A stretch of 64,000 bases of DNA from Pseudomonas lini (lineage in GTDB: Bacteria; Pseudomonadota; Gammaproteobacteria; Pseudomonadales; Pseudomonadaceae): assembly GCF_030812475.1 (NCBI RefSeq), contig NZ_JAUSSR010000001.1, positions 372,001 through 436,000 of the forward strand, in the 5' to 3' direction. Shown here in pieces: positions 29,794 through 37,351 of this stretch (within the stretch, counting starts at the first letter, position 1; every line of letters starts with the position of its first letter). The notes beneath the pieces are model-generated. The model saw only the letters and a list, made by a program, of their open reading frames with translations, made no database searches and was not told the origin of the DNA. The translations under genes were made by a program, and so were the position numbers.

Positions 29794-30845
29794 CTCAAGC
29801 CTGGTGGCTGAACCCGTGCAAGCCGATCGACGCCCAAGTCGTCGAACAGGCTGAGGCACGTCAGCAGCAACTGACCAAACCTGCCGGCTCCCTCGGCCGT
29901 CTCGAATCGGTGGCGGTGCAATTGGCCGGGCTGCAGGGACGGGTAAAGCCGAGCCTGGATCAGCTGTGGATCGCGATATTCGCCGGTGACCATGGCGTGG
30001 TCGCCGAAGGGGTGTCGGCGTTCCCCCAGGCAGTCACCGGGCAGATGCTGCTCAACTTCGTCAACGGCGGTGCGGCGATCAGCGTGTTGGCACGGCAACT
30101 GGGGGCCTCCCTTGAAGTGGTCGATCTGGGCACCGTGACGCCGTCATTGAATCTCCCGGGGGTACGTCACCTCAGCCTCGGTCCGGGCACCGCCAATTTC
30201 GTGGACGGTCCGGCCATGACCCGGGCCCAAGGCGAACTCGCCTTGCAGGCCGGTCGCGACAGCGTGCGGCGCGCCCTCGCGGCGGGCGCGCAGTTGTTCA
30301 TCGGCGGGGAAATGGGCATCGGCAACACCACGGCGGCCAGCGCCCTGGCCTGCGCCTTGCTCGATTGCCCGGTGCCGCATCTGGCCGGGCCCGGCACCGG
30401 ACTCGATGCGGCGGGCGTCAGCCACAAGGCACAGGTCATCGAGCGCGCGTTGGCGTTGCACGACGCCCGGCGTGGCGGCGCGCTGCAAACCCTGTTCAAC
30501 CTCGGCGGGTTTGAAATCGCGGCACTGGTCGGTGCGTATCTGGCGTGTGCCCAGGAAGGTGTCGCGGCGCTGGTGGACGGGTTCATTTGCAGCGTTGCCG
30601 CGTTGGTCGCGGTACGCCTGAACCCGCAGTGCCGCGAATGGCTGTTGTTTGGCCATCGCGGCGCCGAGCCGGGTCATCGCCATGTGTTGCAAGCCCTGAC
30701 CGCCGAACCCCTGCTGGACCTGGGGTTGCGTCTGGGCGAGGGCAGTGGCGCCGCATTGGCGGTACCGTTGCTGCGTCTGGCCTGCGATCTTCACGGGCAG
30801 ATGGCGACCTTCGCCGAAGCCGCGGTAGCGGATCGTCCGGCATGA
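29790..30845 (+). CDS. cobT: Nicotinate-nucleotide--dimethylbenzimidazole phosphoribosyltransferase
   Basis: CobT activates dimethylbenzimidazole to alpha-ribazole phosphate. It has 351 residues. Conserved blocks are [11 protein letters not shown] near residue 30, [34 protein letters not shown] and [14 protein letters not shown], with the C-terminal catalytic Glu in [15 protein letters not shown]. The ATG at 29790, preceded by AAAGGA, is chosen. It overlaps both neighbours by 4 bases. It uses the product of bluB in the same operon. Confidence 0.96.
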   Translation: MTQAWWLNPCKPIDAQVVEQAEARQQQLTKPAGSLGRLESVAVQLAGLQGRVKPSLDQLWIAIFAGDHGVVAEGVSAFPQAVTGQMLLNFVNGGAAISVLARQLGASLEVVDLGTVTPSLNLPGVRHLSLGPGTANFVDGPAMTRAQGELALQAGRDSVRRALAAGAQLFIGGEMGIGNTTAASALACALLDCPVPHLAGPGTGLDAAGVSHKAQVIERALALHDARRGGALQTLFNLGGFEIAALVGAYLACAQEGVAALVDGFICSVAALVAVRLNPQCREWLLFGHRGAEPGHRHVLQALTAEPLLDLGLRLGEGSGAALAVPLLRLACDLHGQMATFAEAAVADRPA

Positions 30846-31417
30846 CCTTGCACCTTGATCTCTTGCGCCACGGCGAAACCGAACTCGGCGGTGGCCTGCG
30901 CGGCAGCCTCGACGATGCGCTGACCGAAAAAGGCTGGGCGCAGATGCGTGCGGCGGTGCTCAAGCGCGGGCCGTGGGATCGGTTGGTCAGTTCGCCATTG
31001 CAGCGTTGTTCACGGTTCGCCGAGGAGCTCGGCACGCAACTGGGTTTACCCGTGCACCTGGATAAAGATCTTCAGGAATTGCATTTCGGGACCTGGGAAG
31101 GGCAGAGCGCAGCAGCGTTGATGGAGACCGACGCCCAAGCGTTGGGACTGTTCTGGGCCGATCCCTATTCATTTACGCCGCCTGAAGGTGAGCGGGTCGA
31201 GGATTTTTCGACACGGGTGTTGGCAGCGCTCGGGCGTTTACATGCGAGCTGCGCGGGGCAGCGGATATTGCTGATCAGCCATGGCGGTGTGATGCGTTTG
31301 TTGCTGGCCCAGGCGCGGGGATTGCCCCGTGAACAGTTGCTCAACGTCGAGGTCGGCCATGGCGCCTTGTTTTCGCTGGCCGTCGGGTCCTGCGGCTTGT
31401 TAACGGAAGCGAGCTGA
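30842..31417 (+). CDS. Alpha-ribazole-5'-phosphate phosphatase (histidine phosphatase family)
   Basis: This 191-residue phosphoglycerate-mutase-type phosphatase has the phosphohistidine in [12 protein letters not shown] at residues 6-17 and the second His in [14 protein letters not shown] near residue 143. Its place between cobT and cobS strongly suggests it removes phosphate from alpha-ribazole phosphate or cobalamin phosphate (CobC in Salmonella). The symbol is left out because cobC is used here for the decarboxylase. Specificity is inferred from context. Confidence 0.88.
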   Translation: MTLHLDLLRHGETELGGGLRGSLDDALTEKGWAQMRAAVLKRGPWDRLVSSPLQRCSRFAEELGTQLGLPVHLDKDLQELHFGTWEGQSAAALMETDAQALGLFWADPYSFTPPEGERVEDFSTRVLAALGRLHASCAGQRILLISHGGVMRLLLAQARGLPREQLLNVEVGHGALFSLAVGSCGLLTEAS

Positions 31418-31419
31418 AC

Positions 31420-32154
31420 ATGTTGCCGTTCTGGATCGCCCTGCAATTCTTGAGCAGCCTGCCGATACGTCTGCCGGGCATGCCTACGCCACAGGAAATG
31501 GGCCGCTCCTTGCTGTTTTATCCACTGGTCGGGTTGCTGTTCGGCGTGCTGCTGTGGGCGCTGAACTGGCTCCTGCTGGGCACGCCGTTGATGCTGCACG
31601 CAGCGTTGTTGCTGACAGCGTGGGTGTTGCTCAGTGGCGGGTTGCATTTCGATGGCCTGGCCGATAGCGCCGACGCCTGGCTCGGCGGGTTTGGTGATCG
31701 CGAGCGCACGCTGACGATCATGAAAGACCCTCGTAGCGGGCCGATCGCAGTGGTGACGCTGGTGCTGGTGCTGCTGCTCAAATTTACCGCATTGCTGGCG
31801 TTGATCGAGCAGCAGCACAGCGTTGCCTTGATCATCGTTCCATTGATTGGCCGTGGCGCGATGTTGGGGTTGTTCCTGACCACGCCGTATGTGCGTCCCG
31901 GCGGTCTGGGGCAGGCGCTGGCCGATCATCTGCCGCGTCGGGCGGGGAACCAGGCATTGGCGGCCAGCGCGGTGGCCTGTGTGCTGGTTGCGGGGCTGAG
32001 CGGTGTGTGGGCGGTTGTGCTGGCAACGTTGCTGTTTGTCTGGTTGCGGCAGGTGATGCTGCGACGGCTGGGCGGGACGACGGGTGATACGGCGGGGGCG
32101 TTGCTGGAATTGCTGGAGGTTGTGGTGCTGACCGGACTGGCGTTGGTCAGATAA
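31420..32154 (+). CDS. cobS: Adenosylcobinamide-GDP ribazoletransferase (cobalamin synthase)
   Basis: This inner-membrane enzyme joins adenosylcobinamide-GDP to alpha-ribazole in the last step of cobalamin assembly. It has 244 residues and about six membrane segments. The metal-binding motif is GGLHFDGLADSADAWLGGFG near residues 69-88, and PIRLPG precedes it near the N-terminus. It is called CobV in P. denitrificans naming. It lies 2 bases after the phosphatase gene and closes the operon. Confidence 0.94.
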   Translation: MLPFWIALQFLSSLPIRLPGMPTPQEMGRSLLFYPLVGLLFGVLLWALNWLLLGTPLMLHAALLLTAWVLLSGGLHFDGLADSADAWLGGFGDRERTLTIMKDPRSGPIAVVTLVLVLLLKFTALLALIEQQHSVALIIVPLIGRGAMLGLFLTTPYVRPGGLGQALADHLPRRAGNQALAASAVACVLVAGLSGVWAVVLATLLFVWLRQVMLRRLGGTTGDTAGALLELLEVVVLTGLALVR

Positions 32155-32178
32155 GGTTGTGGTGGATGTCCCGGCCTC

Positions 32179-32260
32179 TTCGCGAGCAAGCTCGCTCCCA
32201 CAGTCGACCGGGTTGTTTGAATGAAATGCGATCCCCTGTGGGAGCGGGCTTGCTCGCGAA
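32179..32260. repeat. REPIN after the cob operon
   Basis: Inverted REP units at 32179-32203 and 32236-32260 differ at two arm positions (GCTCGCTCC against GGAGCGGGC), so this dimer has diverged or was assembled from two variants. The spacer is only 32 bases. Confidence 0.9.
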
Positions 32261-32324
32261 AGCGCTCTGCCAGACACCCAAAATTTCAGAGTGAACTTCA
32301 TCTCCAACTTGATTTAATCCAACC

Positions 32325-32340
32325 GCGGGTATATACACGC
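32325..32340. promoter_or_regulatory. Candidate MarR operator upstream of the marR gene
   Basis: GCGGGTATATACACGC ends 3 bases before the MarR start codon. It matches the near-perfect palindrome before the neighbouring pump gene at 14 of 16 positions, which suggests that the regulator binds both and represses itself. Confidence 0.68.
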
Positions 32341-32343
32341 ACC

Positions 32344-32748
32344 ATGCTCGACTCCCAATGTTTATGCATCAACCTGCGTCGCGCCGCCCGTGGCGTCAGC
32401 AGGCACTACGACGGCGCTCTCGATGGCTTCGGGATCAACGTTGCCCAGTATTCTTTGCTGTGCAATCTGCAGCGCCTGGATCAACCGAGTATTTCCACCC
32501 TGGCCGAGGCCATGGGGCTGGATCGCAGTACCTTGGGGCGCAATCTGCGGGTGCTGGAGGGCGACGGGCTGGTGATGCTGGTCGAGGGCGAGGACCTGCG
32601 CAATCGCATCGTCAAGCTCACCGAGGCCGGCGCCGAACGCCTGAAAGCGGCGTTGCCGGCCTGGGAAGCAGCGCAACAGCGCCTGGTGGATCGACTGGGC
32701 GCCGAAAAGCGCGAAACCTTGCTGAAGTTGTTGGACGAACTGGCGTGA
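32344..32748 (+). CDS. MarR family transcriptional regulator
   Basis: This 134-residue winged-helix regulator has N-terminal dimerisation helices and a DNA-binding region with LAEAMGLDRSTLGRNLRVLEGDGLV near residues 53-77. The wing is EDLRNRIVKLTEAG. Two cysteines near the N-terminus (QCLCINLRRAAR) could sense oxidants, as in some MarR proteins. It sits directly before an MFS gene on the same strand, and both are preceded by the same palindrome. The ATG at 32344 fits the family N-terminus. Confidence 0.9.
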   Translation: MLDSQCLCINLRRAARGVSRHYDGALDGFGINVAQYSLLCNLQRLDQPSISTLAEAMGLDRSTLGRNLRVLEGDGLVMLVEGEDLRNRIVKLTEAGAERLKAALPAWEAAQQRLVDRLGAEKRETLLKLLDELA

Positions 32749-32769
32749 AGCCGGTTTTTCCGCTTATAA

Positions 32770-32785
32770 GCGGGTATATGCCCGC
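32770..32785. promoter_or_regulatory. Candidate MarR operator upstream of the MFS gene
   Basis: GCGGGTATATGCCCGC is a 16-base palindrome with mismatches only at its central bases. It lies 15 bases before the MFS start codon and 21 after the MarR stop. Its near-copy before the MarR gene makes an operator role likely. Confidence 0.72.
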
Positions 32786-32800
32786 AACTGGAGAACAAAA

Positions 32801-34009
32801 ATGACATCGATGTGGCGTACGTGCGGATGGGTACTGTTGGGGAGTGCTCTGATTCTTGCGTTGTCCCTGGGGGTGCGCCATGGCTTCGGGCTGTTCCTGG
32901 CGCCGATGAGTGCCGAGTTTGGCTGGGGGCGTGAGACCTTTGCCTTCGCCATCGCCTTGCAGAACCTGATCTGGGGGCTGGCCCAGCCTTTTACCGGCGC
33001 GCTGGCCGACCGCTTCGGCGCGGCGAAAGTGGTGGCGATCGGGGGTGTCCTGTACGCCTTGGGCCTGGCGTTCATGGGCCTGTCCGACTCGGCCGCGACG
33101 TTGTCGCTCAGCGCCGGGCTGTTGATCGGTATCGGTCTGTCGGGCACCTCGTTTTCGGTAATCCTCGGCGTGGTGGGCCGGGCGGTGCCGCCGGAGAAAC
33201 GCAGCATGGGCATGGGCATCGCCAGTGCCGCCGGTTCCTTCGGCCAGTTCGCCATGTTGCCCGGCACGCTGGGATTGATCGGCTGGCTGGGCTGGTCCGC
33301 GGCATTGCTGGTGCTGGGCCTGCTGGTGGCGCTGATCGTGCCGCTGGTGACGATGCTCAAGGACAAACCGCTGCCGGTCCTCGGGCATGAGCAAACCCTG
33401 TCCGAAGCGCTGCGCGAAGCCTGTGCCCATTCGGGCTTCTGGCTGCTGGCGTTCGGTTTTTTTGTCTGCGGCTTCCAGGTGGTGTTCATCGGCGTGCACT
33501 TGCCGGCCTATCTGGTGGACCAGCATCTTCCAGCCACCGTCGGCACCACGGTGCTGGCGCTGATCGGGCTGTTTAATATCTTTGGCACCTACACGGCGGG
33601 CTGGCTCGGCGGGCGGATGTCCAAGCCGCGCTTGCTCACCGGTCTGTACCTGCTAAGGGCGGTGGTGATCGGGTTGTTCCTGTGGGCGCCGGTGACCACG
33701 ACCAGCGCCTATCTGTTTGGCATGGCGATGGGCTTCCTGTGGCTGTCGACCGTGCCCTTGACCAACGGCACGGTGGCGACCTTGTTCGGCGTACGAAATC
33801 TGTCCATGCTGGGCGGGATCGTGTTCCTGTTCCACCAGCTCGGATCGTTTCTCGGCGGCTGGTTGGGCGGGGTGGTGTATGACCGAACCGGGAGCTATGA
33901 CTTGATCTGGCAGGTAGCGATTCTCTTGAGCCTGTTGGCCGCCGCCCTGAACTGGCCGGTGCGTGAGCGGCCCGTGGCGCGCCTGCAAACCCGGATGAGT
34001 GCGGTATGA
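32801..34009 (+). CDS. MFS transporter
   Basis: This 402-residue major facilitator protein has about twelve membrane helices. The loop 2-3 motif is visible as GALADRFGAAKVV near residue 66, and a second half begins near residue 210. The fold suggests a drug or metabolite exporter (or monocarboxylate-type importer), and control by the adjacent MarR protein favours export of a toxic compound. The substrate is unknown. The ATG at 32801 is preceded by TGGAGAA. The stop overlaps a small membrane peptide gene by 4 bases. Confidence 0.88.
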   Translation: MTSMWRTCGWVLLGSALILALSLGVRHGFGLFLAPMSAEFGWGRETFAFAIALQNLIWGLAQPFTGALADRFGAAKVVAIGGVLYALGLAFMGLSDSAATLSLSAGLLIGIGLSGTSFSVILGVVGRAVPPEKRSMGMGIASAAGSFGQFAMLPGTLGLIGWLGWSAALLVLGLLVALIVPLVTMLKDKPLPVLGHEQTLSEALREACAHSGFWLLAFGFFVCGFQVVFIGVHLPAYLVDQHLPATVGTTVLALIGLFNIFGTYTAGWLGGRMSKPRLLTGLYLLRAVVIGLFLWAPVTTTSAYLFGMAMGFLWLSTVPLTNGTVATLFGVRNLSMLGGIVFLFHQLGSFLGGWLGGVVYDRTGSYDLIWQVAILLSLLAAALNWPVRERPVARLQTRMSAV

Positions 34010-34128
34010 ACAGTCTCTGGCCACGGATTGCGCTGACGGCTGTCTGCACATTGCTGTTGGCCCTGGCGTGGTGGGGCTGGCATCAGGGCGGGTTGGCATT
34101 GATGCAGTTGGGCATGGGTGCTTGCTAG
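34006..34128 (+). CDS. 40-residue membrane peptide coupled to the MFS gene
   Basis: This small frame begins with an ATG overlapping the MFS stop (ATGA) and encodes 40 residues with one hydrophobic segment: MNSLWPRIALTAVCTLLLAL, then AWWGWHQ and a short Gly/Leu/Met tail ending in Cys. The 4-base overlap and the coherent membrane helix argue that it is translated. It may be a small accessory subunit of the pump. I do not recognise the family, and it has no ribosome-binding site beyond the coupling. Confidence 0.6.
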   Translation: MNSLWPRIALTAVCTLLLALAWWGWHQGGLALMQLGMGAC

Positions 34129-34183
34129 CAGGCCGTGAGGACGAGTAACGTCGTGACTGACGACTTCTCAAGGATGCACCGAC

Positions 34184-34735
34184 ATGCTGATGCGCTGGTT
34201 TGCAGTTCCCGCGTTAGTGGTAGCGTTTACCGGATTGGCTCAAGCGGCAGAGTGCCCCGATCTGTTGCAGGGTTCGTTACCCAAATTGCGCGCCAAGGAA
34301 TCCATCGACCTGTGCCAGCGCTTCGCCGGCAAACCGCTGGTGGTGGTCAACACGGCGAGCTTCTGTGGCTTCGCCCCGCAGTTCAAAAGCCTTGAAGCGC
34401 TGAATCAGCGTTACAAGGCTCAAGGGCTGGAGGTGATTGGCGTTCCGTCCAACGACTTCAAGCAGGAGTCCAGGGATGGCGAAGAAACCGCAAAGGTCTG
34501 CTACGTGAACTATGGCGTAACCTTCACCATGACCGAGCCGCAGAAAGTCCGCGGTGACGATGCGACTCACCTGTTCAAGGTCTTGGCGAAACAGAGCAGC
34601 GCGCCGAAGTGGAATTTCTACAAGTACGTGGTCGATCGAAAGGGCAAGGTGATCGCCGATTTCTCCAGCCTGACCAAGCCCGACGATCCCGAATTCCTCG
34701 AAGCGGTGGAGAAAGCCCTGGCATCGCAACCCTGA
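34184..34735 (+). CDS. Exported glutathione peroxidase-like thiol peroxidase
   Basis: This 183-residue protein has a signal peptide (residues 1-21, ...TGLAQA) and a thioredoxin-fold GPx domain. The peroxidatic Cys is Cys61 in [22 protein letters not shown] replaces the usual FPCNQF, and [14 protein letters not shown] provides the conserved Trp-Asn-Phe. Three further cysteines could form periplasmic disulphides. AAGGA lies about 9 bases upstream of the ATG. It follows the MarR-controlled pump and precedes a convergent fadL-like gene, an order I recall from P. aeruginosa. Confidence 0.9.
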   Translation: MLMRWFAVPALVVAFTGLAQAAECPDLLQGSLPKLRAKESIDLCQRFAGKPLVVVNTASFCGFAPQFKSLEALNQRYKAQGLEVIGVPSNDFKQESRDGEETAKVCYVNYGVTFTMTEPQKVRGDDATHLFKVLAKQSSAPKWNFYKYVVDRKGKVIADFSSLTKPDDPEFLEAVEKALASQP

Positions 34736-34741
34736 TCCCCC

Positions 34742-34843
34742 CTGTAGGAGCGAGCTTGCTCGCGAAAAACGTCAGGGCGCCGCGTTTATCCAGGCTGCCC
34801 TCGTCATCGTTAACGTCCATCGCGAGCAAGCTCGCTCCTACAG
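34742..34843. repeat. REPIN, GTAGGAGC subtype, followed by a 9-G tract
   Basis: Inverted REP units at 34742-34766 and 34819-34843 have matching arms. The spacer includes CGCGTTTATCCAGG and CATCGTTAACGTCC, both shared in part with other REPINs of this subtype. Nine consecutive G follow at about 34843-34851, a likely slippage site. Confidence 0.92.
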
Positions 34844-34866
34844 GGGGGGGGCGATCATCGTCCAAT

Positions 34867-34904
34867 AAAAAGCCCCGCCTCTGTGCAAGAGCGCGGGGCT
34901 TTTT
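34867..34904. terminator. Bidirectional terminator between gpx and fadL-like genes
   Basis: AAAAAGCCCCGC pairs with GCGGGGCTTTTT around a 14-base loop. The A- and T-tracts on either side let it serve both convergent transcripts. Confidence 0.88.
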
Positions 34905-34943
34905 CAATTCAGGCGGCGAGGCGATCAGGTTCGCCGTGAATCA

Positions 34944-36212
34944 TCAGAAGCGGTAGGTCGCACCGACACCAAAGCCGTTTGCCGAGTTTTCATACTTGGC
35001 GTCGTAAGCCTGGCGGCCGTTGTTGTCGTTGACCTTGACCGACTCTTCATGCAAGTACGAATACGCCACGTCGATGGTCAGGTCGTCCGTCGGGCTCCAG
35101 CCAGCACCGAGGCTGAAGATTGTGCGATCGCCAGTCGGGATGCGTGGGGAGCGGTTTTCGTTGTTGGTCGGCGCCTGGTCAACGGACAGACCGGTACGCA
35201 GTACCCATTGCTTGTTCAACTGGTAGGAGGCGCCAATAGCGTGAGCCCAGGTGTCGTGCCAGTTCTGTTCTTCGGTGATGGTCCCGAAACTGCCGTTCAG
35301 CGCAGCAGGAACGCCGCTGTTCTCGACGCTGATTTCTTTCAGGCGACTCCAGCGCGTCCAGGTGCTGCCAGCGTAGAGGGTCCACTGGTCGTCCAGCTTG
35401 TGGGTAACCGAGAAGTCGACAGATTCAGGCGTAGTGATGTCCAGCGAAGCGTCGAACTTCTGGTTCGGGTTCTGACCCAGGGCGCCGAGCAGGCCGTAGT
35501 TGACCTTGGTATCCCCCTCAATCTTGTACTTCACTTTCGAGTGGTAAGTCAGGCCGACGCTGGTGCTGTCGGTGGCTTGAACCAGGATGCCGACGTTGTA
35601 GCCCAGCGCGGTATCGTCACCCTTGATCTTGACTTCGCCGTCCGGTGCGAGCGGGTTCAGCGAGAGGTTCGACTCGAGTTTACCGTCAATGCGGTTGATG
35701 GTCGGACCGAAACCGATCGACACCTTGTCGTTGAAGGCATAGCTGACGGTTGGCTGCAGGGTCACGATCTTGACTTCGCTCTTGCTGCCGAAGTAACGGC
35801 CGGCGAAGCCGTTCTCGTAGTCGGTCACCAGGCCGAATGGAGCGTAGACGCCGAAACCGACAGCCCATCGGTCATCGATTGGCTTGACGTAATAGCCCAT
35901 CGGCACGCCCATGAAAGGGACCATGTCACCTTTGTTGGTGCCGCCGTTCGGGCGGGAGCTGGCATCACTGATGTCAGTGTGCGCGTCGATGAACGCAACG
36001 CCACCGGTCACTTGTTCGCGCTTGAGGCGAGACATGCCGGCAGGGTTGCCAAAAACGGTGGATGCGTCGTCGGCAGAAGAAGATCGCCCGGCAAAACCTG
36101 TGCCCATGCCACTGATGCTTTGTTCGTTGAGGGCGAAGCCACTTGCGAAGATCTGGGTGGATGCCAAGGCAACGGCGAGGCTAAGGGTGGTTTTGAGCAT
36201 TACTTTTTTCAT
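34944..36212 (-). CDS. FadL/TodX-type outer membrane channel
   Basis: This is a 422-residue outer-membrane beta-barrel for long-chain fatty acids or hydrophobic compounds. A signal peptide (residues 1-23, ending IFA) precedes the hatch segment SGFALNEQSISGMGTGFAG. The family's NPAGM motif comes near residue 58, and alternating strands run to the C-terminal aromatic residue (GVGATYRF). The ATG at 36212 has AGGAG 9 bases upstream. It is divergent from nothing nearby and ends at a shared terminator. The exact substrate is unknown. Confidence 0.93.
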   Translation of the reverse strand: MKKVMLKTTLSLAVALASTQIFASGFALNEQSISGMGTGFAGRSSSADDASTVFGNPAGMSRLKREQVTGGVAFIDAHTDISDASSRPNGGTNKGDMVPFMGVPMGYYVKPIDDRWAVGFGVYAPFGLVTDYENGFAGRYFGSKSEVKIVTLQPTVSYAFNDKVSIGFGPTINRIDGKLESNLSLNPLAPDGEVKIKGDDTALGYNVGILVQATDSTSVGLTYHSKVKYKIEGDTKVNYGLLGALGQNPNQKFDASLDITTPESVDFSVTHKLDDQWTLYAGSTWTRWSRLKEISVENSGVPAALNGSFGTITEEQNWHDTWAHAIGASYQLNKQWVLRTGLSVDQAPTNNENRSPRIPTGDRTIFSLGAGWSPTDDLTIDVAYSYLHEESVKVNDNNGRQAYDAKYENSANGFGVGATYRF

Positions 36213-36357
36213 TATTAGAACTCCTGGTGATCACCGGGGCGAAAATTACCAAGAATTTCGTTCGGGCGCTATAGGCTGTATCGCTTGATTTAGAGCGGTT
36301 TTGTAGGACAATCCGACCAGATTCGCGGCATGTTGCACGATCTTTCGAAAATGAGGG

Positions 36358-36843
36358 TCAGCAGGCAACCTGATTCAGCGGTGAAACACAGGTTTGCCAG
36401 GCGAAGGTAAAGTCACGCAGGCGTCCTTGGGGGTGAAAGGTCTGGCGCCAGATGCGCGCCATACCCATCAAGTCATCGGCGGCTTCGGGGAGGGGGGTAT
36501 TCTGTTCTTCCACCAGTAGCCAGGCGATGGCAGTGGCGTAACGCAGGTTGACGGTCAATTCCAGGTGCGGACTACTGAGAAATGCATGCTGGCTGGCCAG
36601 TCCGCGAACCAGGCTGGCGCGTTCCGGGTCAAGTGCCAGGTAATGGTCCCAGAGAGCCCGGTGGCGAGGTTCGGCGATTCGATACAGGCCGTGTCCACGG
36701 CGGTCATGCAGGGCGGAACCCAGGGAGGACTGGCTGGCGGCAATACCCAGCAGCAGGGATTCGGCAGTTGCGCTATGGCGCCCGAGGTAGATCAATGTCG
36801 GACGGATCACATAACGGCACAGTTCGCTGGCAGCGATACCCAT
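36358..36843 (-). CDS. Conserved hypothetical protein, possibly phage-derived lysozyme-like
   Basis: This 161-residue soluble protein has no signal peptide. The pattern SLLLGIAASQSSLGSALHDR, then GHGLYRIAEPRHRALWDHYLA, then a segment with NLRYATAIAWLL recalls a phage-borne transglycosylase-like family, whose members carry an ES(N/G)LG motif. Here the Glu position reads Q-S-S-L-G, so the catalytic acid seems absent. The assignment is from memory of the pattern only. GAGGG precedes the ATG. It stands alone between the fadL-like gene and a gene-poor stretch. Confidence 0.6.
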   Translation of the reverse strand: MGIAASELCRYVIRPTLIYLGRHSATAESLLLGIAASQSSLGSALHDRRGHGLYRIAEPRHRALWDHYLALDPERASLVRGLASQHAFLSSPHLELTVNLRYATAIAWLLVEEQNTPLPEAADDLMGMARIWRQTFHPQGRLRDFTFAWQTCVSPLNQVAC

Positions 36844-37066
36844 AACACCCTCGAAACGTGAAGTAGTCGGCGAGTCCTGAAAGGGGGCCTTGGCAGCAGT
36901 GGATCGACTCAGGCTCGCCGGAAGCGGAACAAGCCGCTTGAGTTGAAGTGTAGTGTCATATTCGCGCCGTAAAGGCCTGTTTTTAAAATATTTCTGGCTG
37001 CGAGTTATAACCCTTATATCCGTTGGTGCTTAGGCCGCAGCGGCGAATTGGGAAATATCGGGCAAT

Positions 37067-37096
37067 AAAAAGCCCCGCTTTTTGAGCGAGGCTTTT
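37067..37096 (-). terminator. Terminator of the 76-residue protein gene
   Basis: On the minus strand AAAAGCCTCGC pairs with GCGGGGCTTTT (one mismatch) with a short loop and a trailing T-run. It lies 24 bases past the stop codon. Confidence 0.85.
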
Positions 37097-37120
37097 GAGG
37101 TTTTCAGTCTTGCTGGCGTA

Positions 37121-37351
37121 TCAGGCAACCAGTGCCTGACGGGTACGCTCGATCACGGCCTGCAGCGGTTCGGCGCTGGAGTATTGATCGGGGTACAAGC
37201 GTTCGCTGTGACGGGCGATGCCGTGTTCATTAACCAGGGTGAAGCTGAAACAGCCTTTGCGAGCAGCCATGATCAGGCAGTTCATTGGGGCAAAAGCGTT
37301 GGTCAAGGTGCGGATAGCATCCTGGGTGTGGATTTGAGTGGACATGGTCAT
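37121..37351 (-). CDS. Small hypothetical protein, 76 residues
   Basis: This short soluble protein begins MTMSTQIHTQDAIRTL and has a beta-alpha pattern with a hydrophobic core (MNCLIMAARKGCFSFTLVNE) and a C-terminal helix (PLQAVIERTRQALVA). The start could be 37351 or 37345, two ATGs two codons apart. A good terminator follows, which supports a real transcript. I do not recognise the family with confidence; it is loosely similar in layout to small Pseudomonas-specific DUF proteins. Confidence 0.65.
   Translation of the reverse strand: MTMSTQIHTQDAIRTLTNAFAPMNCLIMAARKGCFSFTLVNEHGIARHSERLYPDQYSSAEPLQAVIERTRQALVA

Noticed and set aside
34843..34851. Nine-G tract as a phase-variation switch
   Set aside because: It lies outside any coding frame and promoter, next to a REP, so slippage would not change a protein.
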